Shown here: positions 1 through 11,978 of the stretch, piece after piece
Numbering within the stretch: the stretch's first letter is position 1
Layout: each line of letters begins with the position of its first letter
DNA from: Ichthyophthirius multifiliis
Lineage: Eukaryota > Ciliophora > Oligohymenophorea > Hymenostomatida
Assembly: GCF_000220395.1 (NCBI RefSeq)
Contig: NW_004087059.1
Coordinates: 1 to 39,800, forward strand
DNA: 39,800 nucleotides
Reading direction: 5' to 3'
Made by a program: the position numbers and the translations under genes
The notes under the pieces: generated by a model
The model's database searches: none
What the model saw: only the letters and a program-made list of their open reading frames with translations
Told to the model about the DNA's origin: nothing

Positions 1-206
1 TTTAATTATATATATATATATATATATACATATATATAGATATTGTTTTATACAATTATATTTTTTTTCAACAAAATGAATTTTTTTTATTATTTCTTTA
101 TTTATTATTATTTTATTAATTACTACTATATTATTATAAGGTTTGATTACTATTATATTTTTTTATATATTTATTTGAATTGTTCTAATTTTATTTGAAT
201 GAATTA

Positions 207-950
207 TCAATAGAATATTTTTGTTTTGAAGATAATTATCTTTTTGCTCTTGCTAATTCTAATTATTTATTATTTATATTTAAATTTTTTCTTTTTATAT
301 AAAATCTGATTTAGTTATTTATTTGTTTGGATTAATTATATATTGTTATAATACTAAATTTTCATTTTCAATTTTTTATTAATTTTAATTTTTTTTTTTA
401 AATTTATTATTATTAATTTATAAATTATTAATTTAATTAATATTTTTAATTTAAAGTATTTAATTTTCTTTATCTATTTTTTATTTCCTATTTGTTTTTA
501 AAAAATATATAAAAATAAATAAAATTGATTGATTTTCAAAAAAAATATATAAAAGTATTAATTATAAAAAAGTTACATATTAACCAAAAATCCTTTATAT
601 GAAAATGAATTATTTTTATTATTTTTTTATTAACTTTATGGAGTATTATTTAAAAGTATTTAATTTTTAGAACTTTAATCATTGATATTAAAAAATTATT
701 TGTTTTTATTTTAAATTTAATTTCGATAATTATTATTTTTTAAATTCAATCCTCTATGTTTATTTTAATTTTTATTATTACTATTATCTTATAAAATATT
801 AAACTTTAAATAATTTAAAGTTTCATCTTTTTAATCTTATTATTTTAAATTTATATATTATTATACTTATTATTTTTATTATTATTATAATAATTATTAA
901 TTTTATAATTTTTATTGTATTTATTATTGTAAATTTTATTATTATTGTTG

Positions 951-1014
<64 letters not shown>

Positions 1015-1829
1015 TAATCATCATAAACTTCTGAAAGATTAACTTCTTGTTCTGTTTTTTGATAAAAATTATAATTTTTTAATGAAGGTGTATTATATGT
1101 TTACTATTATTAATTAATATTAAAGTAATTTTCATTAATAATTTAATATTCTTTATTATTTGGAATAAGATCCTATTCATTAGTCTAAATTTCAATTTAT
1201 TTTATATTTTTTTTACGAGTTAAAATTTCATTAAATTTCATATTTCTATTATTTTCATCATATTTATCTTCTTTAATATTTTTAACTATTTTTTTTTTAT
1301 CGTTTTCTTTTTTTATTATTTTTTTTTCAAATTTTTTTATAGACTATTCATTTTCTTAATTTTTTTATATTTTTTAATATTCTAAATATTCTATTGATTC
1401 TTTTATAAAATCATAATTTTAATTTTTTTGTTATTCTTAAAATATATCTTATCCATAACTAGTATGTACAAATTCTAATTCAGGTTTAAAAAATACTTTA
1501 TTCTATTTATTTTCTTTTATGCTATTCATTTCTTAACTTTAACATTCCCAAGATTCAGGTATTATTTAACTTTATTTATCTCCAAATGCTTATATTAATT
1601 AATTTTAATAATTTGAAAATTTTAATTATAGAATTCCTTATATCTTTTATTGTTTTTATTTTGTGTTTTTTTATTTATATTTTTTGTTTACATTTGTGTT
1701 TATTGTACTTTAACCACTGGTGTTTATATATATACTTGAATGAATATTTTATTATTTTGGCTATTTTAGTTACTTTTTTCCTATTTAAATGCTATTTGAT
1801 TCCATTGTACTTGTTTATTGTTAAAACAT
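207..1829 (-). CDS. Q/K/N-rich hypothetical protein; C-terminal end uncertain
   Basis: Read with TAA/TAG as glutamine, this strand is open from an ATG at 1829 (a second ATG is at 1805) to a TGA at 207-209. The part from 1829 to about 1017 has real protein character: Gln, Lys, Glu, Asn and Ser are mixed, with Trp, Cys and Pro scattered, including PESWECQSQEMNS near residue 90, and a lysine/glutamate-rich stretch likely to be helical. Below 1017 the frame enters a (TTA)n tract that reads as a run of isoleucines and then glutamines, followed by very low-complexity N/I/Q/K sequence, so the true stop may be near 1017 or the frame may slip inside the repeat. I recognise no domain. The gene is divergent from the IQ/ankyrin gene, with about 245 bases between the start codons. 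The first 800 residues' worth of coordinates is not equally supported: only the N-terminal half is convincing. Confidence 0.5.
940..1016. repeat. (TTA)n trinucleotide tract with one phase break
   Basis: An almost pure TTA/TTG repeat with a phase break near 981-986. On the minus strand it reads as isoleucine on one side of the break and glutamine on the other. It lies at or just past the C-terminal end of the 207-1829 gene and may be coding (poly-Q) with a length error. Confidence 0.9.
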
Positions 1830-2075
1830 TTTTGTGTATATATTGTTTTATTTAAATTTTTTTTTTTTTAATAAATTTTTTATTTGTTTATTAATTTTTT
1901 TTTTTTTAAATGATGCTTTTTTTTTTGAATAATAAATAAATTAAGTTAAATATAAAAAAATTAAATTATTCAATTTATTTTTTATTAGATTAAAGTATTA
2001 AATAATAATACAAACAAATTAATTTTAATAAAATAAAAATAAAAATTTATAATAAAACAAAAGTGAAATATAATT

Positions 2076-3661
2076 ATGAGTAGAAACAGTGAAAGTTGTA
2101 TTTTAAATTTAGACTATTATAAAGAAATTAAAAGTAGATAAAAAAAATACTAAAGTTAATATTATACAAATAGATAATAAAATTCAAGAAAACAACAAAT
2201 TTTAACAAGATCAAATATAACATAATAAAAGAGTTTCACAATCATTACACAAAACGAATTCTTTTTAAGAAAATAAGTAAAAAATACGAAATTTTGAACA
2301 ATCTATATATATATATACATATATATAAAATAAATATAGTAAAGTAGAATAATTAAACTAATTTATAAATTTTATAAATCATTTATGTAATTTCGATTCT
2401 TTAAAAAAATCTAAATATAATGATGAAATCTATAAGTTATTATAAATAGACTATTAGGTCCTTTAGAAATTTACAAGTGAATAATCTAGAAAAGAATATA
2501 TAATAAAGAGTTTAATTAAAAATAATAATTAAAGTTTTTTTTTTTTTCTTTTTATAAAAAAATAAATTAATAATATTTTTTTTTTTTTTTTTTTTGTAAA
2601 TTATAAAAAGATATTAAAGGAAATTTAGAAAATTAAAAAGTTTACAAAAAAAATTTTGATAATGAAAAATTTTTTTTAGATTGGATTAAAATAAAAACTT
2701 TTTATTAAAATTTATAAAAGAAAATCAAATTTAGATTAATAGATAATTTAACAAATAATAAAAATTTAAAAAATGTTTAAGAATATCTTAAAAATAAATA
2801 ATAAAATTCCAAAAAAACATTAAAAATTGAATTAAATCCTTTTTCTGAACGAAATACACCATCTAAAACTGTATTTTAAATTCGAAAAGAAGGCAAATTA
2901 GAAGAATTTAAATGGAACCAAAATATTGAGAAAATGTACAAAAAAGGATAAACTGAAAAAAAATATGAAAATAAAGGAAAAACTAAGGAATAATTCAAAT
3001 CATAAAAGATATTGAAACTGAATAAAATATAAAAGAATATAGAGAAAGTTTAATATAGAAACACTAAAATAATGATTATTTGTCAGAAAAAGAATACAGT
3101 TTTATTGCTAAAACAAGTACTTTATTAATGAAAAATGTAGACAAGGATTATATATTAGAAAGCCTGAAGTTTTTAGATCCAGAAATATTTTAAAATATAG
3201 AGTTTTAAGTGGCTGAGGAAATTATAAACAGCTTTACAAAAGTAGTTTAATTTGTAAAAGAAAAAAGACATAAATATTTAATATAAAATTTATAAAAAAA
3301 TAAAGAAAAAAATGTAAATTAAAAATTCTGTTAAGAAAATTTTAAAAAAAATTAATGAAAAATAAATTAATAGAAATATTAATGGAGAAAAAGAATAAAA
3401 ACAATCAAGATAATATAAAACTTACTTTAAAGAAACCAAATTATTTGCTTTATAATTTCGTTGCTGGTTTAGCGTGTAAATTGGAATTAAATTAAAATTT
3501 AAATTAATGTTCTTTTAGATAAAAAAAATAAAGATCACTTTATTAAATAAATGATTTATAAGTAACTTCTTCTATTTAAAAAGAAATTTTTCATCCATCA
3601 AGAGAGATTTTATTAAAAAAAAATTAAAATAGTAATATTAATATAACTAATAATAACAATA

Positions 3662-3698
<37 letters not shown>

Positions 3699-3705
3699 TA
3701 ATAAA

Positions 3706-3755
<50 letters not shown>

Positions 3756-4178
3756 AAATAATAATAATAATATTAACAAAATAAAATCTAATAATAATAT
3801 TATTATAAATAATATTTATTAAAATAATTTTAGTATTTTTAGTAATTATAATAATTAAAATAATTAAAATAAAATTTATAAATATAACAATGCTAATATT
3901 ATTAATAATACTAATAATAATATTAGTAATAATAATAACAATTTAAATTAGTAAATTCTTAACTAAGTTCTTTAATAAAAAATCATTAGATTTTATTTTC
4001 TAATTTCTATACTGGTGGACCTTTGTAGAAAGACTAAAATATATTAATTATAAAAAATGCTTTTTAAACTAAAGAAAATTTTAATGATTTAAAATTAAAA
4101 ATTTAAAACTAAGCCTGTAAGATTATTTAGGCTTTTTTCAGATCATATTTTACTCGTAAACATTTAATCAATATATTA

Positions 4179-4230
<52 letters not shown>

Positions 4231-5038
4231 TTAAATATAATAATTTTAATAATAATCTATAAGAAATATAAAAAGAAAAAAGTATAATTTACCCTTCAAA
4301 ATTTTAAGAAATAAAATAAATTATTAATTAAAATTCTTTTTTAAAAACTGGTAAAAAACCCAATTAATATTAAATTTTTAGAAAGCATTTTTTCCAAAAA
4401 GCTGAAAATATTAAAAGGCAAAATAAATGTGATAAAATCTCTTTAAATAATAGTATTAGATAAAATCTTTTAATATCAAACAGAATTTCTTAAACTTCTT
4501 TTTCTAACAAAAGAAGTCCTTTAAAAATTACTTATATTAATCCTACATAACTTTTGAAACATAAAAGGCTTTTAGATTCGGCTAAAAAGAATATACTAGA
4601 TTACGTACTTTTTCGGGTTTTGTTTATGAAAAATAAGATATTAATGTTTAAGATGAAAATTAAAATACAGCTTTATATTATGCTGTGAAACATCAAAATA
4701 TAGAATTCGTTAACTTTTTGTTGTCAAAAGGGGCTGATATTAATAAATAATGCTTTAAGGGAAATACAGCTTTACATATGGCTTTTAAAGTATAAAATGA
4801 ATAGATTATTATGGATTTAATGTAAAATGGAGGAGATTTAAATATTCTAAATTAATATAATTAAAGCCCATTAGCTTTTGGAAATATTGAATTTTTAAAA
4901 AAATTGGACTATAAAAATGTATAGCATTTACTTAAGGAAAATCAATTACCGTTGAGGATAATAATAAATTATATTTTAATCAATATTTTTGTTAAAAAAA
5001 AGAGGAAGTTTATACATGAAAAGTATAAATAATTTTGA
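2076..5038 (+). CDS. IQ-motif and ankyrin-repeat protein
   Basis: Large protein of roughly 960 residues with no name I can assign. The N-terminal half is Lys/Gln/Asn-rich and helical. An intron fits 2534-2610 (GTTTTT donor, AAAG acceptor). After an Asn-rich tract (about 3650-3950) comes an IQ motif, KIIQAFFRSYFTRK (about 4111-4152), which predicts calmodulin or centrin binding. A second Asn tract follows, then two ankyrin repeats near the C-terminus: NTALYYAVKHQNIEFVNFLL and GNTALHMAFKVQNEQIIMDL (about 4661-4840), which are protein-binding modules. It ends at TGA 5036-5038. The reading frame jumps five times, near 2140 (A8), 2985 (A5), 3306-3312 (A7), in the Asn/Gln repeat near 3900, and near 4553; both sides of each jump are clearly protein-like, so base-count errors in homopolymers and repeats are the likeliest cause. 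Decay is the alternative. Start chosen as the first ATG after an AT-only leader. Confidence 0.8.
3650..3955. repeat. (AAT)n tract coding poly-Asn/Gln
   Basis: Imperfect AAT repeat inside the IQ/ankyrin gene. It reads as asparagine in the upstream frame and as glutamine (TAA) in the frame that leads into the IQ motif, so a slip in unit phase lies within it. A second, purer AAT tract is at 4179-4230 and stays in one frame. Confidence 0.9.
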
Positions 5039-5281
5039 ATTTTTTTTCCTTATTAAAATAAAAAATTTTATTAATAACTTTTCTTTTCTTTTTTTTTTTT
5101 TTACGAAATAAAAAAAAAAATATTATGTGAAAAATATAATAAATAAATTTATATCCAAAAATTTTAGTTTTAAGAAAAATTTATTTTTTTATTTAAAATT
5201 ATATTTAATTAATTTTTGAAAAAACTAGGAAAATGGAAGAATATGAAAAAAAAAAAAAATGAAAATTGCTAAAAAGAATAT

Positions 5282-5337
<56 letters not shown>

Positions 5338-5705
5338 TATATTCAAATAGATTCCTATTTAAATATCTATTTATATTTTTTATATATATATATAAAATTT
5401 AATTGAAGTTTTTGTCCTAAATTTAATATTGTGATTTCTAAACATAAATATTCCGATTTATTATCTTAAAAATGATAAAAAAAAATTATTTTAAAAATAT
5501 ATAATTATAGTTTGTGTAATAATTCAAGCTTTTTAATTCATTTTAATACATTAAAAAAAATTAAAACAAAGAGAATTCTCTTAAATAAACTAAAAATATA
5601 TATAAAAAATAAATTTAACCTTAAAATATTTAAGAAAAGATAATTTTTTTTATTATTTTTTTAAAAAAAATAAAAAAAATATTTAAATATTTATTTTAAT
5701 TTATT
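5039..5705. other. AT-rich convergent intergenic region
   Basis: Between the stop codons of the IQ/ankyrin gene and the DHHC gene, which face each other. It holds A/T runs and a (TA)n tract at about 5286-5340. I see no gene or RNA in it. Confidence 0.7.
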
Positions 5706-6326
5706 TCATATTATTTTTAATTAGACTAATAATATCATTAAGAAGAATATAAAATATAATGCTGTTGATAATATAAATGTATTAAAATATCCTATATTTC
5801 CTTTTCCTATACATTTTCCCATCCACACACAATGGTGGTCGTATTGAATTATACATACATCACAAAAATAGCAATGCTAAATTCCTTCTTATCTTATTAT
5901 ATTACATTAATTACAATATCTTTTATTATTTATTACTTATTCTGTTTTTTACTCTTAATAATTTATTGATATAATTCCTGGATTTATTAAGGCTGTAAAA
6001 ATATAGGAAATTAAAGTGAAAATTGAAATCATTATTGATGCCAGAATATATATTGATGAAAAATTATTAATTATATATTATATTAATTAATAGGACATTA
6101 TTATAAAAAACATTTAGCCTATTATAAATAAATACCCTTATTTTTTATTTTTATTTTGTATTTTTTATATTTTTTTACATTATGGACCAATAGTTAAGGT
6201 TGGTTCACCGTTTTTAAATAAAAAAAGAAAACTTTTTCCGAAATTCCTTTAGGCTTTTGGATTTTAATCTTGTATTGATATTTATTGAAATGAAGATTCT
6301 GATAAAAATATTGGTTATATTTTCAT
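5706..6326 (-). CDS. DHHC palmitoyltransferase (single exon, short)
   Basis: Protein S-acyltransferase of about 206 residues, which attaches palmitate to cysteines of membrane proteins through an acyl-cysteine in the DHHC motif. The cysteine-rich domain is clear: CNQCNIIRQEGIQHCYFCDV, then QYDHHCVWMGKCIGKGN (codons within 5794-5914), with the spacing of zinc-binding cysteines and the catalytic DHHC intact. Two hydrophobic segments precede it (about residues 65-115) and one follows (FILSTALYFIFFLMILL). An NPG sits where many family members have DPG. The protein stops at TGA 5706-5708 right after the third membrane segment, so the usual fourth segment and cytosolic tail are missing; either this is a short ciliate form or a further exon was not seen. 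Start is the first ATG (6326) after an AT-only leader. Confidence 0.92.
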
Positions 6327-7858
6327 TTTTTTTTTTCTCTTTTAATAAATTTTATTGTAATTATTTTTCAATAAAAAATGATAAATTTAATACTTTTTAA
6401 CAAGAAATAATTAAATAAATATAAAGTATGTTTATATATATATATAATAAATATTATTTAAATATTTTGAAATTATTATAAATTATAATATAAATTTATA
6501 AACAGTATTTTTATTAAAATAATACATTATTTGTTTTTTATTATTATAAAGAAAATAAAAGTTTTAATTATAAAATAATATTATTGATAAACAGTTTGAA
6601 AATATGGATATATTAAAGATTATATTTTTTTTAAATGTTAATAAAAAATATTAAATATTAAATAAAAAATAATAATAATAATAATAAATCTTAAAATAAA
6701 AATAAAATTTAAAAGAAATATTATAATATATATATATATAATATAATATATATATATATATATATAAATATATATAATTTTGATTTTATATAAAAATATA
6801 TTTATTTATATAACTTTTTTTATTATAGATATTTTTTTTTTTAATATTATATATATATTATATTATTAAAATTTAATTTTAATATTCTTTTATTTTATAT
6901 AATGTTATTATATTTATATGCAAATTAATAATTGTTATATTTTATCGTTTTTTATAAATTTATTCTATTAACTGTCTTTTAATTTAAATATTATTATTTT
7001 GATTGAAATTATTATTAATTTATATAAATTTTTATTTAAATTACTTTTTATTTTATTTTATTATTTAATTTATTAAGTTTATATAATTTTTTTATAGAAA
7101 ATTTTTTTTATGTTAAATTTTCATATTTATTTACATACTACTAACTATTTTTATGTTTTTATAATATATATTTTTAATTATTTTTATTTTCATCTATATA
7201 ATTTTTTTTCTAATTTTATTAATATTTGAAATTTTGACTGTATAAATAATATTTTATTTATTTAATAATATTTTATAAAAAATATATATTTATTTATGTA
7301 TTATTTTATTTTTTTAAAAATATTTTTTATTAAAAATTTTCATGAAAATTAAATACAAAATAATTTAAATTTATTTTAATTGATAATTGTTAATATTTTC
7401 TATATATTTGTATTACAAAATATTAAATATATAAAAAAGAATTAAGATAAATATTTATTTTTAATAATAAAATTATAATTTATTATTTCATTATTTTAAA
7501 GAAAACAAAAGAATAAAGATAAAAAAATGCATTATAAATAAAATATTTATTAAAATATATTATGGGAAATTTTATTAATTAAATTATATAAAAATAATTT
7601 AAATAAAATGAATAAATATTTGATTTATAATTACGTAATATTGTAAATATTTTAAATTTTATAATTTTATTAAATTAAATAAACAATAATATTAACAATT
7701 TGAAAAAAATAAATATTATTTAATAAATATTATATTATTTCAACAATAATATTACATCTTTATTATAAATTATTTAAAAAAAAATATAAATTAATTTTAT
7801 AAATAAAAAAAGTAAAAGAATAATAAAATAAAATAATTTAATTTTCGTTGTCGAAATT
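6327..7858. other. AT-only divergent intergenic region
   Basis: About 1.5 kb between the divergent starts of the DHHC and CCCH genes. It is nearly pure A/T with (TA)n tracts near 6725-6770. No protein-like frame with Glu/Lys/Gln composition and no RNA gene was found. It must hold both promoters, but I see no defined element. Confidence 0.6.
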
Positions 7859-8937
7859 ATGAATTTTTTAGATATAACAATTTAATAAAACTTAATTGAA
7901 GATTAAAATAATATATGGCAATCTTAAAATCCTAATGTTTTAATGAAATTAGAGTAAATTATTTATAAATTTTATAAAAATTAATATTTAAAAATACATA
8001 TTAATTTAAAAATAATATAAAACAAATAATATAAAGAACTTTTATAATTTTTAATATATATATATATTTTATATATATTTTTAAAATTTTTAGATATAAT
8101 GAAATATAAGTTTAATTAAATTAAAAATAAAAAAATTAGAATTGCGATGCTTAAAACTTTAAAATAAAATATAAAACAGAAGTAAAAAAAATAAGGATTT
8201 TATTTATAAATATTTAAAATATTAATAAATGGAATAAATAAAATTGTATATATATTAGATATGCAAATATTGGAGGTTTACAGGAAGATGTCATTTACAA
8301 AAACAGTGTAATAAAATTAATATATATATATATATATATATAATTATATATATATATTAATATACATTATAATGATATATAAAATATAAAATATAAATTT
8401 TTTAAAAAATATAAATTTATACATTTATTTTTTTAAATAAACTTTTTAAATATTTTATTTATTTAACATTATATTTTTATTCATATATCCTTTTTGTTTT
8501 ACAAATATTTTTTTATTAGTGTGCTTTCGCACATGGTGAGGATGAAGTCAAATTAAAAACTCATTTACATACCAATTATAAAACTAAAAAATGTAAAAAT
8601 TTTTATGAAAATGGTTTTTGTTTATATGGTTAACGTTGCTAATTTTTACATTTGATTTAATCTGAAAAGTATTTTTAATTATTTATATACTTTTTTATTT
8701 ATTTTTATTTTAATAAATTATAAATTAAAGATGGAATAGTTCTTTTTCTTCTTGTTCTTCATCTTCTTCCATTTCAAAATATTAAAATGCTCTTTAAAAT
8801 ATTTCTGAATATTTAAGTGAATAATTTATTGGAAATGATAACTTATGTTAACGAAATAGGTTTTTAAATCATATTTATTTATATTTATTTCTTTAATATT
8901 TAGACTTTCTACTTTTCAAAAAATTACTTAAAAATGA
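7859..8937 (+). CDS. Tandem CCCH zinc-finger protein (TTP/TIS11 type)
   Basis: RNA-binding protein of about 180 residues resembling tristetraprolin-family proteins, which bind AU-rich 3' UTR sequence and control mRNA turnover. Exons fit 7859-7953, 8094-8181, 8259-8307, 8520-8668, 8731-8859 and 8904-8937 (TGA 8935-8937). Both fingers have exact C-x8-C-x5-C-x3-H spacing with the family's lead-in: YKTEICKYWRFTGRC continuing to CAFAHGEDE, then YKTKKCKNFYENGFCLYGQR followed by CQFLH. A serine-rich tail follows. The join of exons 3 and 4 (donor GTAATA at 8308) is one base out of phase; one extra A in the A5 run at 8299-8303 would explain it. The last intron uses a GTTTTT donor, and without it the frame reads on into lysine/leucine-rich low complexity. 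The N-terminal 40 residues are Gln/Asn-rich and unrecognised. Confidence 0.88.
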
Positions 8938-9517
8938 AATTTTTCTTTTAATATTAATAAAAAGTTTAAAGAAAAAAAAATGTTAATACTTTTAATAATT
9001 ATTTAAAATATATGAAAAAATATTTTAATTTATATTAAAATAAAAAAATATATTTTTTTTATATTTGTATATATTTATATATATATTATTTAAAAAACAT
9101 AATTTTATATTTAATTAAATATATATTTTTATTTATATATATATTTAAAAAATTTAATATTATATTTATTATAAATAAAAAAATCTAAATATAGGAAACC
9201 CACTAAATCTGAAAATTAAATAATAGTTAATCCGGTTATGATAAAACATAATTAACTATGATTAAGCCTATAGAGTTGTATTTAAAATTATTTCTACTAT
9301 ATAGCTAAATCAAATAAATTGGCTACTTAAATTCATATGTAATTATTAAATTATAGTGTATATATACATAAAACAAATTAATTTAAAAAGATAATAAAAA
9401 ATTTAAAATATAATATATATAAAAAAAAGTATATTATAAAAAATTAATTATATAATAAATAAAAAAATCTATTAAAAATATAAATATATATTATATAATA
9501 AATTTTTTTAAAATAAA
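8938..9517. other. Convergent intergenic region with a compositionally distinct segment
   Basis: Between the CCCH gene and the DZIP1-like gene, which face each other. Mostly A/T, but 9190-9350 has noticeably more G and C and no convincing reading frame on either strand. It contains the inverted repeat described separately. Confidence 0.6.
9223..9259. other. Inverted repeat, possible hairpin of unknown role
   Basis: ATAGTTAA (9223-9230) pairs with TTAACTAT (9252-9259), and inside them TTATG (9236-9240) pairs with CATAA (9247-9251) around the loop ATAAAA. The left arm carries a five-base bulge, TCCGG, the only GC-rich stretch nearby. This gives 13 pairs with one bulge. It may be the core of a small structured RNA, a transcript-end structure for the convergent genes, or chance in AT-rich DNA. 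Confidence 0.35.
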
Positions 9518-11978
9518 TCAATTATCTTTATAATTTCTTCCTGTATATTATTAAAATTAATTATATAATTAATCGAATTTATATTAGTCCATATCTTCTA
9601 CATTTTAATAATCATTAATATTAACTTTTAATTTATTTTTAATATAATCAACTTTCATATTTTATACATAATCTTATTTATTTCCAATTATTTGTCCTAA
9701 TTTATCTAAATCCATCTTTTTGTCTTTTAAAAGATTCATATTGTATATTTCTTCGACCAATTTACTGTTCTTAAGTTAACTTTCATTTTATAATATAGAA
9801 AAATTATTAATTGCAGAGTTATTTTGGAATGGGTAATTCATTACATGACTCTGATTTGACTCAAATTATCTATATATTTTATCTTTTTAAATTTTTTCTA
9901 TTTATTTTGTGTTCATTAATTCTTTTTTAGCCTCTAGTTCGGCATTTTTTATTGCTCTATTTATATATTCTGGCTTTAAAATACCTTTTTAGGAATCTTC
10001 TTAGTCATAAATTTCATTATATAGTTAAGAATCTTCATCACTTTCAATATTTCCTATATGTTCTAATTTCATTTCTATTTATTCTAGCTTTTGTAGATAT
10101 TAGAGTTAGAATTAATTTTTAAAATAATTAGTATTATTAGCTGTTTCTTATTATATATTTTAACTTTATCTTAAAGAATCGAATTCATTATCATTAATGA
10201 AAGAATTATCAAGTATTTATTAATTTTTTTGAGGAATTAAAATATCATTATTGAGTAATAAAGGGTTTTTGAAATTTAATTCTTTATTTAAATTTAAATT
10301 TTAGGAAAAATTGGAATTTTCTTAATAAATAATTTCCTCTTAATCATTTTCTTCTTATTCTTATTCTTATTCTTATTCTTATTCTTATTCTTATTCTTAT
10401 TCTTATTAATATTCTTTTCTTATTCTTCTTCTTCATCTTATTATTATAATTATTATTATAATTATTATTATTATTATTAAATATATTATTATTATTATTA
10501 TTATTATTTTTTTTATAATTAAGATTATTATGATTAATATGATTACTATGATTATTATGACTATTGTTATAATAGTTTTTTTTATTTATTTTATTTTAAT
10601 AATTTAAGTTGATCTTACATGAGCTTTTTTTATTCTTCCCTTTCTTAATCTAATTTTTTTTAATCTTCTTCTATTTATATTAATCTGTTTTATTATAATA
10701 ATTATTTATTAATTATATCTTCTTATTGATTTTTCATATTTGCAAATAATTCTTAGTAATTTGTAAATACATTTTTCATGTTTAATACACTATCCAATAT
10801 TTGTAAATTTTAGTTGTTATTTTCATATACTGAGTTAATTTTTTAAACTGGTTTATATTTTAATTCTTAAATCTTTGTTTAAAGTAATGTTTCTTACTAA
10901 TATTATACTTATTAAAATTATTTTTTTATTTTATTTTCCATTTCATCGCATATCTTTAAATATTTATAAATTTATATAAAGATATATTATAAATATATTT
11001 AAAACAATATATATTTAATAATATTTATATATATAAAAAATTATTATAGAAAAATTAGATTAAACATATAAAAAAATATAGAAATATATTTATAAATATA
11101 TATATATATATTTATATATATTATACATATAAATATTTATATTTATATATTTTTATTACTTTTTTTATTAATAATGAATTATTATTAATTTCATTATCCA
11201 TTTTTTTTACTGGAAGTAAATTTTATCTTATAATTTTTCTTTCATCTTTTATTTATTATATTTCGTTATTATGTAAAACTTTTATATGCATTTTAATTTC
11301 GTCTTTACATTCAAATATTTTAGGGCAATACATACATTTAAAATGTGCTTTTTTTTAACTTATTTATTTCAATTCGTTTATTTGACATTTTAATTTTTTT
11401 AAAGTTTCTTATAAATGTTCTTTTTTTTTGCATGTTAAGCTTTTATTTCTTCTATTTTTTAATTATCTCCTTATATTTATTTATATTCCTTATATATTAA
11501 CTCGCTTTTTTATTGTTCTTATTATTATTAAATCCCATAGTTTTAAATTACTAATTGCCATAAACGGAATAACTTTTGATAATTTTGAAAGCCCATTTTT
11601 TGTATTATTTCTTAGTTTAATTCACTAAAAGCGAAATTTTTTAATAATATTCGTGCTGCTTATATATTACAAGTTTGTTCAATTATTTCTATATCAGTAT
11701 TTTCTAATACATTTATATTTAGTTTTTGGTTTGGCTTTGAAAATTGAAATGGTTTGTAATGAAGCTTTGATTATATTAATATTTAACTATCCTTTACTAT
11801 ACTGTTGTTGATTGTTAATGCTTCTAGTTTATAAGGGGTTTATGGAGATTATAAAGGTTTTGATAAGTTTTAAATCGCTTTTTAGGGTTTGGCTCATGGA
11901 ATTAACTATTTTAATTTTTGTTTTCGTTGTTTTTTATTTTTATATATTGAATTATTTGAAATTTTATATTTCATACAT
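9518..11978 (-). CDS. DZIP1/Iguana-like ciliary C2H2 protein
   Basis: Likely relative of DZIP1/Iguana, which acts at the basal body and transition zone in ciliogenesis. Exon 1 is 11160-11978, an intron fits 10954-11159 in phase, and exon 2 is 9518-10953. In order: a Dzip-like N-terminal region containing KPFQFSKPNQKL, then NYQKLFRLWQLVIQNY, close to the LLKLFRLAQLTIEYLL of animal DZIP1 as I recall it; a C2H2 finger, FKCMYCPKIFECKDEIKMHI then KVLH (C-x2-C-x12-H-x4-H); after the intron a long Gln/Lys/Glu coiled coil (MENKIKKQFQQVQ onward); a poly-Gln and a Glu/Gln hexamer tract; and an acidic Asn/Gln-rich C-terminus ending at TGA 9518-9520. Frame jumps occur near 11885 (A5), at T9 11421-11429, and in the hexamer repeat near 10350-10410. 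The start could be 11978 or the in-frame ATG at 11897. Only the combination of N-terminal block, finger and coiled coil supports the family call. Confidence 0.78.
10347..10412. repeat. (TTCTTA)n hexamer repeat, coding
   Basis: About ten copies of TTCTTA. On the minus strand GAATAA units read as Glu-Gln in the downstream frame and Asn-Lys in the upstream frame of the DZIP1-like gene, so the unit count or phase is suspect here. Confidence 0.9.

Noticed and set aside
1586-1855. Plus-strand 89-codon open frame in the standard code
   Set aside because: It lies opposite the N-terminal coding part of the minus-strand Q/K-rich gene and is a hydrophobic antisense shadow.
2076-5038. Euplotes-type programmed +1 frameshifting as the cause of frame jumps
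   Set aside because: That system goes with TAA/TAG as stops at the slip site; here they code Gln, and the jumps track homopolymer runs, not stop codons.
11428-11628. Plus-strand 66-codon open frame
   Set aside because: Antisense to the well-supported N-terminal region of the DZIP1-like gene.
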